Source: Ruegeria lacuscaerulensis (lineage in GTDB: Bacteria > Pseudomonadota > Alphaproteobacteria > Rhodobacterales > Rhodobacteraceae). Taken from it: a stretch of 64,000 nucleotides of DNA. Each line of letters opens with the position of its first letter. Position 1 is the stretch's first letter. Where the stretch lies: NCBI RefSeq assembly GCF_013034685.1, contig NZ_WQGO01000005.1, positions 124,001-188,000 of the forward strand, in the 5' to 3' direction. A model generated the notes under the pieces. The model did not search any database. It was not told the origin of the DNA and saw nothing but the letters and a program-made list of their open reading frames with translations. Positions 8,913 to 18,716 of the stretch are shown here, in pieces. Made by a program: the position numbers and the translations under genes.

Positions 8913-10705
8913 GCGTCGCGCGGCTGAAGAAACTGTCCCTCGTCGGACCCGCCGCGCATAAGGGCGACACGTTAGAGGCGCTGCAAGGGCTGGGCTGTAT
9001 GCATGTACTGCCACTGGCGCCTCCACCCGCCGAGCCGGAAAAGATCAGCGAACGTGGCGCGCATGACGCTTATAAGGCGCTGCGCTTTTTGACCGATGTG
9101 GCCGACCCGCGCCGCCAGATACAGCGCGATCCGGCCTTCGACATGGACCAGTTCGTGCGCGACGTGCTGGACCTGATGCAACGCAGCCGCGCGGCGACGG
9201 ATCGGCGGGATTTTCTGGCGCATCGGATTGCGCAGGTGCGTCCGTGGGGTGATCTGGATTTTCCACCCAATGATGTGCTGGCGGGCAATCGGCTGTGGTT
9301 CTACCAACTGCCGGTGAAACACCGCGAGGCGTTGTCCGAGGTCAAACTGCCCTGGGCCATTCTGGAACAGGATCACCGCTATATTTACGCGGTGCTGATC
9401 GCGCCCGAGGATCCGGGTGATGATATTCTGCCAGTGCCGCGCACTCATACCGGGTCGCTGCCGATCCATGAGCTTGAGGCGCAGCTGGAAGAGGCCGAGA
9501 TCGCCATTGAGGCGCTTGAGGCGGAACGCATCGCGCAGACCCGTTACCTGACCCTGATGCGCCGAAACCTGTCGGCGGCGGAAAGCGCGGCGGAACTGGC
9601 CCATGCCACACAGAAGGTCCGCGACGAGGGCGCGATGTTTGCCCTGCAGGGCTGGGTGCCTGAAGATCGTGTGGATGCGGTGCTGGAGATGGCGCAGGCG
9701 CGAGACGCCGCTGTTCTGATCGAGGAACCGGGCCCGGATGACGCCCCTCCGACGCTGTTGGAGCAGCCCGAAAACCGCAGCGCGGCGGTCGATCTGGCGC
9801 TGTTTTACCAAATACCGGGCTACAGGGACTGGGATCCCAGCATCATCGTTGCGGCCTCGTTTGCGATCTTCTTTGCGATGATCGTGGCGGATGCGGGCTA
9901 TGGCGCGGTGATCGTGCTGGGCCTGCTGGCCTTCTGGAGGAAGGTGGACAAGACCCCGGCGCAGCGGTCGTGGCGGCTCTATGGTGTGATCATCGCGGGT
10001 GCGACAGTGATTTATGGGGTCATGGTCGGCAGCTATTTCGGCGCGTCCCCTGCGGAGGGGTCGATCTGGGCGCGGCTCAAGATATTGGATCTGAACAACT
10101 TCAACGCGATGATGATGATCTCGATCGTGGTGGGGGTGTTCCATCTGGTGCTGGCCAACGCACTGGCCGCACGCGCGGCGTGGGGACGTCGCAGAGCTTT
10201 TGCCAATATAGGTTGGATCGGAGTGCTAATCGGCGGGTTTGTTCTGTGGTTGGCCTACATGAACGACGGCGCGACCCTGCCCGGAACCGTCCTGATGGTT
10301 GCCGGTTTTCTGACCATTCTGCTGTTCACTAGCGAGCGACAGATCACCAAACCTACCGACTGGCTGTGGCGTCTGATCGAAGGACTGCAGGGGCTGGCGG
10401 GGGCGATGGGGGCGTTTGGCGATGTTTTGAGTTACATGCGCCTGTTCGCGCTGGGGCTGGCCTCGGCCTCGCTGGCGATCACGTTCAACGATCTGGCGGT
10501 CCAAGTGATGCAGGCGCTGAAAGGGCCGGGCATCCTGTTCGGGCTGCTGATCCTGATTGCCGGTCATGTGCTTAACTTCGCCCTCGCGATGATGAGCGGC
10601 GTCGTCCACGGGTTACGTCTGAATTACATCGAATTCTTTAAATGGGGTCTGCCGGATGAAGGCATCGTCTTTCGCCCGTTCGCCCGCAAGGAGGTTCAGG
10701 AATGA
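8909..10705 (+). CDS. atpI: V/A-type ATPase subunit I (a-subunit)
   Basis: A 598-residue stator subunit. The N-terminal ~290 residues are soluble with coiled-coil helices (LEAQLEEAEIAIEALEAERIAQ) that contact peripheral stalks. From about residue 295 the chain turns into membrane helices: FYQIPGYRDWDPSIIVAASFAIFFAMIVADAGYG is the first, and the conserved GAMGAFGDVLSYMRLFALGLASASLA helix near residue 500 carries the arginine expected to face the c-ring glutamate. It ends with the family-typical HGLRLNYIEFFKWG. It is slightly shorter than many homologues (~640-660). It overlaps both neighbours by 4 bp. Confidence 0.93.
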   Translation: MSVARLKKLSLVGPAAHKGDTLEALQGLGCMHVLPLAPPPAEPEKISERGAHDAYKALRFLTDVADPRRQIQRDPAFDMDQFVRDVLDLMQRSRAATDRRDFLAHRIAQVRPWGDLDFPPNDVLAGNRLWFYQLPVKHREALSEVKLPWAILEQDHRYIYAVLIAPEDPGDDILPVPRTHTGSLPIHELEAQLEEAEIAIEALEAERIAQTRYLTLMRRNLSAAESAAELAHATQKVRDEGAMFALQGWVPEDRVDAVLEMAQARDAAVLIEEPGPDDAPPTLLEQPENRSAAVDLALFYQIPGYRDWDPSIIVAASFAIFFAMIVADAGYGAVIVLGLLAFWRKVDKTPAQRSWRLYGVIIAGATVIYGVMVGSYFGASPAEGSIWARLKILDLNNFNAMMMISIVVGVFHLVLANALAARAAWGRRRAFANIGWIGVLIGGFVLWLAYMNDGATLPGTVLMVAGFLTILLFTSERQITKPTDWLWRLIEGLQGLAGAMGAFGDVLSYMRLFALGLASASLAITFNDLAVQVMQALKGPGILFGLLILIAGHVLNFALAMMSGVVHGLRLNYIEFFKWGLPDEGIVFRPFARKEVQE

Positions 10706-11145
10706 ATGAGCTTGTACTGACATTGGGTTGGCTGGGAATCTATGCGCCCATGGCATTGGGTGCGGCGTCCAGCGCCATTGGTTGTGCCATCGCGGGGCAG
10801 GCCAGTATCGGCGCGATGACCGAGACCGAGGGCGGCTATGGCCGGTTTATTGGCGTCTCGGCCTTTCCGTCGACCATGGTGATCTATGGCATCGTGATCA
10901 TGTTTACGCTGAACCGCGATGTGACGCCGGAAAACGCGGGCGGGCTGTTCGGTATCGGCATCCTTTCGGGGATTGCGCTGATGTATTGCGGCATCTGGCA
11001 GGGCCGGGCCTGTGCGGCGGCGATCAATGCCACGAAGGAGAAACCTGAGATCTTCGGCCTGTCGCTGGCCCCTGCGGCGATCATAGAAGGCTTTGGCGTT
11101 TTTGCCTTTGTCTTTGCCTTGGTCATTAGCGCGGGGATCAGCTGA
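10702..11145 (+). CDS. atpK: V/A-type ATPase subunit K (c-ring proteolipid)
   Basis: A 147-residue membrane ring subunit with four hydrophobic helices, a duplicated hairpin as in E. hirae NtpK. The ion-binding carboxylate is Glu129 in APAAIIEGFGVFAF. By alignment by eye to NtpK, Thr58 and Gln100 match two sodium ligands (Thr64 and Gln110) but Gln65 is replaced by Met59. That may mean proton rather than sodium coupling, which is inference. The first hairpin lacks a carboxylate, as in other duplicated K subunits. The gene is coupled to I (4-bp overlap) and to E (1-bp overlap). Confidence 0.92.
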   Translation: MNELVLTLGWLGIYAPMALGAASSAIGCAIAGQASIGAMTETEGGYGRFIGVSAFPSTMVIYGIVIMFTLNRDVTPENAGGLFGIGILSGIALMYCGIWQGRACAAAINATKEKPEIFGLSLAPAAIIEGFGVFAFVFALVISAGIS

Positions 11146-11822
11146 TGGCACAGGACGGAATGATCTCGCACGGGGTCGATGCGCTGATCGACAAGCTGCG
11201 CAGCGACGGTGTCGCGGCGGGGCAGGCGGATGCGGACAAGTTGCGTTCTGAAGCCAAGGCCGAGGCGGCGAAGATTCTCGCCGATGCCAAGCGCGAAGCG
11301 GATGAGTATCAGAAAAAGGCGCGCACCGAATCCGACAATTACCGTGCCGCCGGGGAAGAGGCGCTGAACACCGCCATGCGTGATGCGGTGCTGACCATGA
11401 AGGCGGGCCTGACCGACCGGTTCCGCGAAGATGTCGAACGCCTTGTCACCAAAGAAATGGCTGACCCCGAGATGCTGAAACAGATGATCCTTGAGGTCGT
11501 CGGGCGCGCGGCTGAAGGGGCCAAGCTGGGCGGTAAGGTGCAGGTGATCCTGCCTGCTAAGGTGGCCACGCAAGAGGATATCAAGCAGAACGCTGACGAT
11601 ATCCAGTCGGGCAAGCTGACGAAATACGTGCTGGGCCTGACCGCCGACATGCTACGCGAACAGGTGGAACTGCACGCTGCAGACAGCACGCAGGATGGCA
11701 TCCGGGTGCGGGCCGAGGATCAGGGCGTGGTGCTGGACCTGACGGACAAGGCTGTTGCCTCCTTGCTGATGGAGCATCTTCAGCCCCGGTTCCGTGCCGT
11801 GCTGGAAGGGGTGATCCGCTGA
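11145..11822 (+). CDS. atpE: V/A-type ATPase subunit E
   Basis: A 225-residue peripheral-stalk subunit. The N-terminal half is a long charged helix rich in Ala, Lys and Glu (SEAKAEAAKILADAKREADEYQKKARTE, about residues 30-60) that would pair with subunit G elsewhere. The C-terminal half is a compact domain ending in ASLLMEHLQPRFRAVLEGVIR, as in other E subunits. No G/H-subunit gene is seen in the operon, so the stalk partner is unknown. Its ATG overlaps the TGA of K, and one base separates it from the next gene. Confidence 0.85.
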   Translation: MAQDGMISHGVDALIDKLRSDGVAAGQADADKLRSEAKAEAAKILADAKREADEYQKKARTESDNYRAAGEEALNTAMRDAVLTMKAGLTDRFREDVERLVTKEMADPEMLKQMILEVVGRAAEGAKLGGKVQVILPAKVATQEDIKQNADDIQSGKLTKYVLGLTADMLREQVELHAADSTQDGIRVRAEDQGVVLDLTDKAVASLLMEHLQPRFRAVLEGVIR

Positions 11823-11823
11823 C

Positions 11824-12516
11824 ATGTCGGACCCCGACGCCTATATCGCGCTAATCAGCAGCCTCCCGGGCTCGGAGCGGTTGTTCGTCGCCAAGCAGCC
11901 CCCGATCTCGCGCCTTCGGCTGGACCGTCGGTTGCGCGCGCTGGCGCGTGAGGATGCGCAGGTGCTGCGGGTGTTGGAGCACGCTCTGAATTGGGGCGAC
12001 TATGATATGGACGTGACAGACGTGCAGGCCGTCGAAAGGTGCAAAGCTGCGTTGGGCGATATCCCGCAGCCGACCCTACAGAAGCTGTTTCTGGAGCGGA
12101 TGGATTTGCGTACCGCCGTAGCCGCATTGCGCCTTCGCAAACAGGGTGGCAGCTCGCCCGCCGGAACCTTCGGCATGGGCCGCTGGGCTCGCCACATCCC
12201 GGCAAACTGGAGTGATCCAACCTTTAAGCTTGAGAGCTCGATGCCGTGGCTCAAGGAAGCGCAGCAACTGCTGGAGGCCGAGGACCCGCTGGGTCTGGAG
12301 AGGCTTCTGCTTTCGGTTAGCCATAAGCAGCTGAAACGCCACGCCGCCCGCCATCTGTTCGATTTCGAGGCCGTAGCGATTTACGTTCTGATCTGGAGTA
12401 TTTTCGACCGCTGGGCGCAGAGCAATGCGCAGGATGCGGCAACGCGATTTGAAAAACTGGCGCAACAGGCCATGGCCGACGTCGCCGATATCGACTTTGA
12501 GGGAGCCTACGCATGA
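11824..12516 (+). CDS. DUF2764 protein, V-ATPase associated
   Basis: A 230-residue, mostly helical protein of the DUF2764 type, a family found inside bacterial V/A-ATPase operons such as the chlamydial one, where it lies between E and A exactly as here. It begins YIALISSLPGSERLFVAKQPPISRLRLDRRL and ends with a helix rich in Ala and Asp. No membrane segments or catalytic motifs are visible. Because a recognisable C subunit (the V1-V0 adaptor) is missing from the operon, a C/d-like adaptor function is a sensible inference but not shown. It overlaps the subunit A gene by 4 bp. Confidence 0.75.
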   Translation: MSDPDAYIALISSLPGSERLFVAKQPPISRLRLDRRLRALAREDAQVLRVLEHALNWGDYDMDVTDVQAVERCKAALGDIPQPTLQKLFLERMDLRTAVAALRLRKQGGSSPAGTFGMGRWARHIPANWSDPTFKLESSMPWLKEAQQLLEAEDPLGLERLLLSVSHKQLKRHAARHLFDFEAVAIYVLIWSIFDRWAQSNAQDAATRFEKLAQQAMADVADIDFEGAYA

Positions 12517-14354
12517 CCGCCGCAACCCCCGTCACGCAAACCGCCACTGCCCGCGTTGTCTCGGTGCAAGAGGGGCTGGTGCAAATTCAGGCCAACGCAG
12601 ATGCCTCGGGCGCGCCGGGGCAATTGGTCAAGAACGAGGTGGTCTTCATCCTGCCCACGCGCCCAGGCCCCGGTGGCCGTCAGGAACGTTTGAAAGCCGA
12701 AGTGCTGCGCGTGCGCGGGGATACAGCGGATGTGCAGGTCTATGAAAGCACCGACGGCGTGGCCGTGGGCGACCCGGTGGAGCAATCTGGCCAGTTGTTA
12801 TCGGTCGAACTGGGTCCGGGTCTGCTGGGTCAGGTGTTTGACGGGCTGCAATCGCCCTTGCCCAAGGTCGCCGCTGAGTTTGGCACTTTCCTGCCGCGCG
12901 GCGCGGACGTGGCCCCGCTGGATACGCTGGCGAAATGGTCGTTTACACCTTCGGTAAAGGTGGGCGACACGGTGACAGCGGGCGACAGCATCGGTACGGT
13001 GCCCGAGGGGCGGTTCGAGCATAAGATCATGCTGCCGTTTAACTGGGTTGGCGATTACAAGGTCGTCTGGGTCCAGAAAGGGGCTGCCACGATCCACGAC
13101 ATCGTGGCCCGGCTTGAGGATTCGCAGGGCGGCGAACACACGCTGACCCTGTCACAGAAATGGCCCGTCCGGAGGGCGTTGCCGGAAAACATCCTGAAGC
13201 GCGCCTTGTCTGAACGTCTTTACCCGACCGAGCCGGTTCTGACCTCGCAACGCCTGATCGACACGTTCTTCCCTATCGCGCGCGGCGGGACGGCCTGTAT
13301 TCCCGGCCCGTTCGGTGCAGGCAAGACCGTGCTGCAGAACCTGATCGCACGGAATTCCAAGGTCGATATCGTGATCGTTGTCGCCTGCGGCGAGCGCGCG
13401 GGCGAGGTGGTGGAAACTATCGCGGAATTCCCCAAGATGACCGACCCGACCTCGGGCGGCAGCCTGATGGACCGGACGATTATTATCTGTAACACATCCT
13501 CGATGCCGGTTGCTGCGCGCGAGGCGTCAATCTTTACAGGCATCACACTGGGCGAATATTACCGCCAGATGGGCTATGACGTGCTGCTGATTGCCGACAG
13601 CACCAGCCGCTGGGCGCAGGCCATGCGCGAGACTTCGGGCAAGCTGGAGGAAATTCCGGGTGAGGAGGGCTTCCCAGCCTACCTGGAAAGCTCGATCAAG
13701 GGGCTGTACGAGCGCGCAGGCGCGATGAAGACCAATGACGGCGCGTTGGGCAGCCTGACGCTGATTGGCACCGTGTCCCCCGCCGGGGGCAATTTTGACG
13801 AACCGGTCACGCAGTCGACCCTTTCTACGGTCAAGTGTTTCCTCGGCCTGTCGTCCGAGCGCGCTTACAAGCGGTTTTACCCGGCGGTGGACCCGATGCT
13901 CAGCTGGTCACGATATCTGGATCAGCTGTCCGACTGGTATGACAAGAATGCCGAAGCTGGCTGGACCGGCAAGGTCCGCGATCTGCTGGCGCTTATCGAA
14001 AAGGGCGAACAGGTCGACCAGATGATGCAAGTGACGGGCGAAGAGGGCGTCACGATCGAGGACTTTGTCACTCAGCAAAAGGGGCTGTTTGTGGATATGG
14101 TGTATCTGCAGCAGGACGCATTCGATCAGGTGGACGCGACCGTTCCGCTGGAGCGGCAGAAGATGACTTTCAAGCTTGTCTATGGCGTGACCCAATCCAC
14201 CGCAGATTTCGCCGATAAAGCCGAAGTACGTCAGGTGTTTACGCAGCTGACAGGCTTGATGAAGAACTTCCACTATGCGGCCGAAAATACACCTGAATTC
14301 AAATCAACTTGGGCACAGATTGAAAGCCTGTGCCGGGAAAAGTTCGAAGTGTGA
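12513..14354 (+). CDS. atpA: V/A-type ATPase catalytic subunit A
   Basis: A 613-residue catalytic subunit. The P-loop GPFGAGKT is at residues 265-272, followed by [21 protein letters not shown] and [34 protein letters not shown], which contains the DSTSRWA signature. The non-homologous region specific to A subunits is present at about 110-190. With B it forms the hexameric head that hydrolyses or makes ATP. It is the last gene of the operon, and a 364-bp spacer follows. Confidence 0.95.
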   Translation: MTAATPVTQTATARVVSVQEGLVQIQANADASGAPGQLVKNEVVFILPTRPGPGGRQERLKAEVLRVRGDTADVQVYESTDGVAVGDPVEQSGQLLSVELGPGLLGQVFDGLQSPLPKVAAEFGTFLPRGADVAPLDTLAKWSFTPSVKVGDTVTAGDSIGTVPEGRFEHKIMLPFNWVGDYKVVWVQKGAATIHDIVARLEDSQGGEHTLTLSQKWPVRRALPENILKRALSERLYPTEPVLTSQRLIDTFFPIARGGTACIPGPFGAGKTVLQNLIARNSKVDIVIVVACGERAGEVVETIAEFPKMTDPTSGGSLMDRTIIICNTSSMPVAAREASIFTGITLGEYYRQMGYDVLLIADSTSRWAQAMRETSGKLEEIPGEEGFPAYLESSIKGLYERAGAMKTNDGALGSLTLIGTVSPAGGNFDEPVTQSTLSTVKCFLGLSSERAYKRFYPAVDPMLSWSRYLDQLSDWYDKNAEAGWTGKVRDLLALIEKGEQVDQMMQVTGEEGVTIEDFVTQQKGLFVDMVYLQQDAFDQVDATVPLERQKMTFKLVYGVTQSTADFADKAEVRQVFTQLTGLMKNFHYAAENTPEFKSTWAQIESLCREKFEV

Positions 14355-14718
14355 CACGCCAAAAGCCGGCCCCTTAGACAGCTACTATTTTGAGCGAGCC
14401 GGGGGCCGATGCGACCGTCAACGCAGCTGAGGTCGACGCGCGTGTCGATCTGTCATCGGGAACGTTCGATCCGGATAACGTGAACAGCTAGCCCGCAAAA
14501 AACGGCTTTTGTCTGCGCATGCAAAATTCCGAGGGCTAAATTTCACAAATCAGTTACATCTTTTTGGGTTTTTAATGATCCAAGTCAAAGTCCTGTTTGA
14601 TTTTGCTTTGCACATTTCACGCAACAGCTTGCAACGAACCCGGCCGGACTGAACGGAAGATCATCGGGCACGCAGGCAGCTTAGCTTTCATTCTCGGTAT
14701 TTTCAGTGGATCGTTCAA
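14355..14718. other. Intergenic promoter region upstream of the arginine operon
   Basis: No gene is seen in these 364 bp. The second half (about 14500-14640) is AT-rich and contains an FNR-like palindrome (separate entry), so it probably carries the promoter of the downstream operon. Inverted GC-rich segments soon after the atpA stop (GCCGGCCCC and GGGGGCCG) could serve as a weak terminator but lack a T-tract. Confidence 0.5.
14575..14588. promoter_or_regulatory. FNR/FnrL-like binding site
   Basis: ATGAT-CCAA-GTCAA matches the FNR consensus TTGAT-N4-ATCAA at 8 of 10 specified positions and keeps the TGA-N6-TCA core. It lies 131 bp upstream of the first gene of an arginine deiminase operon. 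Such operons are induced by anaerobic FNR/ANR regulators in other bacteria, so oxygen control is a reasonable inference. Confidence 0.5.
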
Positions 14719-16124
14719 ATGAAGTTCCAGTTCCCTACTGCATACACCATTCTATTTGCTTTGATCGCAGTGGTTGCGATCGCCACTTGGTTCGTGCCCG
14801 CCGGTCAGTATGACCGAGTCGCAAATGAACAGCTGGGCAAGGATGTCCCGGTTCCAGGCAGCTATCAGGTAGTTGACCCGCAGCCGCAGGGCTTTTTCGA
14901 TGTGGTTCTGGCACCGATTGCGGGGTTCTACAATCCTGCCACCTATGAGGCTCAGGCCATCGACGTTGCGCTGTTTGTTCTTGTGATTGGAGGCTTTCTG
15001 GGGATCGTGGCCCATACCGGAGCCATTGACGCAGGCATCGCCAAAGCGATGGCAAGGATGGAGGGGCATGAAAAGTGGATGATCCCCATCCTGATGGCGT
15101 TGTTTGCTGCAGGCGGCACCATCTATGGCATGGCTGAGGAATCGCTGGCCTTCTACACCCTGATCATTCCGGTGATGATTGCGGCGGGTTATGACGCCGC
15201 TGTAGGTGTGGGATCATCATGCTGGGCGCGGGCGTGGGTACGCTGGGGTCCACCATCAACCCCTTTGCCACCGTGATCGCTTCGGACGCGGCGGGGGTAC
15301 CGTTCACCAATGGGATCATGCTGCGCTTTGGACTGCTTGCGGTCTGCTGGCTGGCCTGTGTTGCGTTTGTCATGCGCTACGCGGCGCGGGTCAAAGCCGA
15401 CCCTCAGCTGTCGATCGTCGCCGACAAACGCGAAAGCAATGAAACACATTTCCTCAAAGGCAAACGCGAGGGCGATGCGCCTGTCACCTTTACGGGCACC
15501 CATGGTGTAATCCTTGTGATCTTTGCAGCCAGCTTCGGCGTAATGATCTGGGGCGTATCCGTCGGAGGTTGGTGGATGGCCGAGATGTCGGGCCTGTTTC
15601 TTGTGGCCGCCATCGTCGTCGGGCTGATCGCACGGATGGGAGAAGAAGAGTTCACTTCGACTTTCGTGGATGGCGCGCGTGATCTGTTGGGCGTGGCGCT
15701 GGTGATCGGGATTGCACGTGGCATCGTTATCGTGATGGATGCTGGCAGTATAACGGACACGATCCTGTATTGGGCCGAGGGTGCAGTGAACGGGTTGGGT
15801 CAGGTGGCTTTCATCAATACCATGTTCGGGCTGCAGGGGCTGTTGTCTTTCCTGGTGCCGTCCTCATCGGGTCTGGCGGTTCTGACCATGCCGATCATGG
15901 CGCCACTGGCGGATTTTTCGAACGTGGACCGTTCTTTGGTCGTCACGGCCTATCAGTCCGCTAGCGGTCTGGTGAACCTGATCACGCCGACCTCGGCTGT
16001 GGTGATGGGTGGCTTGGCGTTGGGACGTGTGCCCTATGAACGGTGGTTGAAATTCACCCTTCCGCTGCTGGGTGTACTGATCGTGATCATCATGGTCGGT
16101 CTCAGCCTGTCGGCAATTGCGTAA
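14719..16124 (+). pseudogene. YfcC-family transporter with a frameshift (arginine/ornithine type)
   Basis: Two pieces together encode a complete YfcC-family membrane carrier of about 468 residues. The first runs from 14719 (FPTAYTILFALIAVVAIATWFVPAGQYD) to around YDAAVGVG. The second resumes in another frame as IIMLGAGVGTLGSTINPFATV and ends at 16124. At 15211-15213 the sequence reads gtg-gg-atc-atc-atg, one base short of keeping the frame, so a single-base deletion explains the break. Frame 1 would run on to a stop at 15276. Both halves look conserved and undecayed, so this is either very recent, a sequencing error or a frameshift bypassed in translation. Position ahead of arcA suggests arginine/ornithine exchange. 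Several transmembrane segments are visible in both halves. Confidence 0.8.
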
Positions 16125-16133
16125 GGCTGTCCG

Positions 16134-17462
16134 ATGACCTCTTCTGATACCCCACACGCTCTTGGGTTTTGGATGTGTACCGCCTTGGTGGTGGGCAATA
16201 TGATCGGGTCGGGAATTTTCCTGCTGCCGTCGTCTCTTGCAGCGTTTGGGCCGATCTCGATGGCGGGATGGGTTCTGACCGCCGGAGGAGCCATCGTCCT
16301 GGCGCTGATCTTCGGACGGCTGGCGCGCCTGTCTTCTGATACCGGTGGGCCATATGCCTATGCCCGCGAAGGCTTTGGGGATTTTGCAGGGTTCATCATC
16401 GCGTGGGGCTATTGGATCGCCCTTTGGTCGGGAAATGCCGCCGTGGCCGTGGCCTTTGCTGGATATCTCAGCGTTATGGTCCCTGCCGTGGGCCAAAGCG
16501 CATTGGCCGGTTTGGCCGCAGCACTGGGGTCGATGTGGTTGCTGACTTGGATCAACGTGCGCGGTGTGCGTGAAGCGGGGATCATTCAGGTCGTGACCAC
16601 CGTGATGAAACTGGCTCCGCTGCTGGTGCTGATCGTTTTGGGCTTTGCATATGTAGACAGCGCTAATTTCAAACTGGTGAATGTCAGCGGAATGTCCAAC
16701 ATCTCGGCGATTTCAACTTGTGCTGCGCTGACACTGTGGGCCTTTGTGGGGCTGGAATCGGCGACCGTCCCGGCAGGTGAGGTCAAAGATCCCAAGCGCA
16801 CCATTCCCCGCGCCACGATCCTTGGCACATGCGTGGCGGCTTTGATCTATATCGCGACAACCTATGTGGCGCTCGGTGTCGTGCCCTCGTCACTTTTGGC
16901 GGGAAGCAATGCGCCGCTTGCCGATGTCGCCACGGTCATGTGGGGCTTCGGTGGCGCTGTCTTTATCGCCATCGGGGCCTGTATCTCAACCTTTGGGACG
17001 CTGAACGGTTTTGTTCTTCTGACTGGGCAGGTGCCCCTAGGCGCGGCCCGCGACGGGTTGTTCCCGGCCTATTTCGCGCGCCTGTCTCGCTCAGGTACAC
17101 CGGCCTTTGGGTTGATCGTGTCCAGCCTTCTGGCCAGTGCCCTCATTGCCATGAATTACACACGGTCGCTGGCCGAACAGTTCGAATTCATCATCCTGCT
17201 GGCCACGCTGTCGACCCTGATCCCCTATCTGCTATGCGCCCTGGCCGAGATCATGATCCATGCGCGTCGGGGCGACCACATCCGGCTGTCACCCAACATC
17301 CTTATCCTTGCCACGTTGGGCTTTGCCTACGCGCTCTGGGCGATCTACGGCGCGGGTGAGGATGTGGTTTTCTGGGGCGTTCTGCTGCTTTTGGCAGGTC
17401 TGCCCATCCATGTCTGGCTGCGCTGGCAGTCCGGCAAAGCAACACCGAAGGAGACATCATGA
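16134..17462 (+). CDS. APC-family amino acid antiporter, AdiC-like
   Basis: A 442-residue amino acid-polyamine-organocation transporter with about 12 membrane helices. The first helix carries the substrate-binding unwound segment [19 protein letters not shown], very close to that of AdiC/CadB/PotE-type antiporters, and the sixth-helix region reads [27 protein letters not shown]. In an arginine deiminase operon it would most simply exchange arginine for ornithine. It begins 9 bp after the frameshifted YfcC gene and its stop overlaps the arcA start by 4 bp. It could supply the transport step if the YfcC gene is inactive. Confidence 0.88.
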   Translation: MTSSDTPHALGFWMCTALVVGNMIGSGIFLLPSSLAAFGPISMAGWVLTAGGAIVLALIFGRLARLSSDTGGPYAYAREGFGDFAGFIIAWGYWIALWSGNAAVAVAFAGYLSVMVPAVGQSALAGLAAALGSMWLLTWINVRGVREAGIIQVVTTVMKLAPLLVLIVLGFAYVDSANFKLVNVSGMSNISAISTCAALTLWAFVGLESATVPAGEVKDPKRTIPRATILGTCVAALIYIATTYVALGVVPSSLLAGSNAPLADVATVMWGFGGAVFIAIGACISTFGTLNGFVLLTGQVPLGAARDGLFPAYFARLSRSGTPAFGLIVSSLLASALIAMNYTRSLAEQFEFIILLATLSTLIPYLLCALAEIMIHARRGDHIRLSPNILILATLGFAYALWAIYGAGEDVVFWGVLLLLAGLPIHVWLRWQSGKATPKETS

Positions 17463-18688
17463 CTGGATTTGGAGCCCATTCCGAGATTGGCAAACTTCGC
17501 AAGGTGATGGTGTGCGAACCGGGCCTTGCCCATTCCCGCCTGACCCCGGGCAACGCAGCCGAGCTTTTGTATGATGACGTTCTATGGGTGCACAAAGCCC
17601 GTGCCGATCACGCTGATTTCCGCATGAAAATGGAAGAGCGCGGGGTCGAAGTGCTGGAATTCCACGCTTTGCTAGAGACGACACTCAAGGACAAAGATGC
17701 CCGCAACTGGGTGCTGGAACGGCGGATCACGGAAAATCAGGTTGGCGTCGGCCTGCTGACTGAGTTGCGCGGATGGCTTGATGAAATGCCGGCCAAAGAA
17801 CTGGCCAGGTACCTGATCGGCGGCATCGCTGTCGAGGATATGCCCTTCAAGCCCTCGGGCATGTTCGGCAGCTACCTTGGCCCTTTGGGATTTGTGATCC
17901 CCCCAATCCCCAACACGCAGTTCACCCGCGACAACAGCTGCTGGATCTACGGCGGTGTGACGGTGAACCCGATGTATTGGCCCGCACGACGTCCCGAGAC
18001 GCTTCTGGTCACGGCGATCTACAAGTTCCACCCTGATTTCAAGGATGGCGACTTTGAAATCTGGTGGGGTGATCCCGACGAAGATCATGGTGCGGCCACG
18101 GTCGAAGGCGGCGATGTCATGCCCTGGGGCAATGGCAGCGTGTTGATCGGTATGGGCGAACGCACCAGCCCGCAGGCGGTGGGTCAGGTGGCACGCGCGC
18201 TGTTCGCCAAGGGTGCGGCTGAACGGGTTGTGGCCTGCCAGATGCCACGCAGCCGGGCGGCCATGCATCTGGATACGGTGTTTAGCCATTGCGACCGCGA
18301 AACCGCGACCGCTTTTGTGGATGTCTGTAACGAGATCCAGTGTATCAGCCTGCATTCGGGCAACAAAGAGGGCTCGATCGAGTTCCGGCGTGAGGACAAA
18401 CACCTGTTTGATGTCGCGGCAGAGTGCCTTGGCATCAAGTCGCTAAACATCGTGCAGACCGGTGGTGATGCGTTCAATCAGGAACGCGAGCAATGGGACG
18501 ATGGCAACAACGTGGTCGCGTTAGAGCCCGGCGTGGTCGTGGCCTATGACCGCAACACCTATACCAACACGCTGCTGCGTAAGGCGGGTGTCGAGGTGAT
18601 CACCATTTCCGGGTCCGAACTGGGCCGTGGACGTGGTGGAGGGCATTGCATGACCTGCCCGATCTGGCGCGACCCCGTAGATTATTGA
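17459..18688 (+). CDS. arcA: Arginine deiminase
   Basis: A 409-residue enzyme that hydrolyses arginine to citrulline and ammonia, the first step of the ADI pathway. Family motifs are present: [18 protein letters not shown], the catalytic His270 in [10 protein letters not shown], and [14 protein letters not shown] with the nucleophilic Cys397. Length matches the usual ~410. The start overlaps the stop of the antiporter gene, and arcB follows 28 bp downstream after a GGAG-type site. Together with arcB and arcC it yields one ATP per arginine. Confidence 0.96.
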   Translation: MTGFGAHSEIGKLRKVMVCEPGLAHSRLTPGNAAELLYDDVLWVHKARADHADFRMKMEERGVEVLEFHALLETTLKDKDARNWVLERRITENQVGVGLLTELRGWLDEMPAKELARYLIGGIAVEDMPFKPSGMFGSYLGPLGFVIPPIPNTQFTRDNSCWIYGGVTVNPMYWPARRPETLLVTAIYKFHPDFKDGDFEIWWGDPDEDHGAATVEGGDVMPWGNGSVLIGMGERTSPQAVGQVARALFAKGAAERVVACQMPRSRAAMHLDTVFSHCDRETATAFVDVCNEIQCISLHSGNKEGSIEFRREDKHLFDVAAECLGIKSLNIVQTGGDAFNQEREQWDDGNNVVALEPGVVVAYDRNTYTNTLLRKAGVEVITISGSELGRGRGGGHCMTCPIWRDPVDY

Positions 18689-18716
18689 GACTGATGACGA
18701 AAAGGAGACGAAGACG

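Noticed and set aside
8972-10144. A long minus-strand open frame (390 codons) opposite the V-ATPase subunit I gene.
   Set aside because: It is rich in His, Arg and Gln, typical of antisense frames in GC-rich genes, and subunit I on the plus strand is clearly the real gene.
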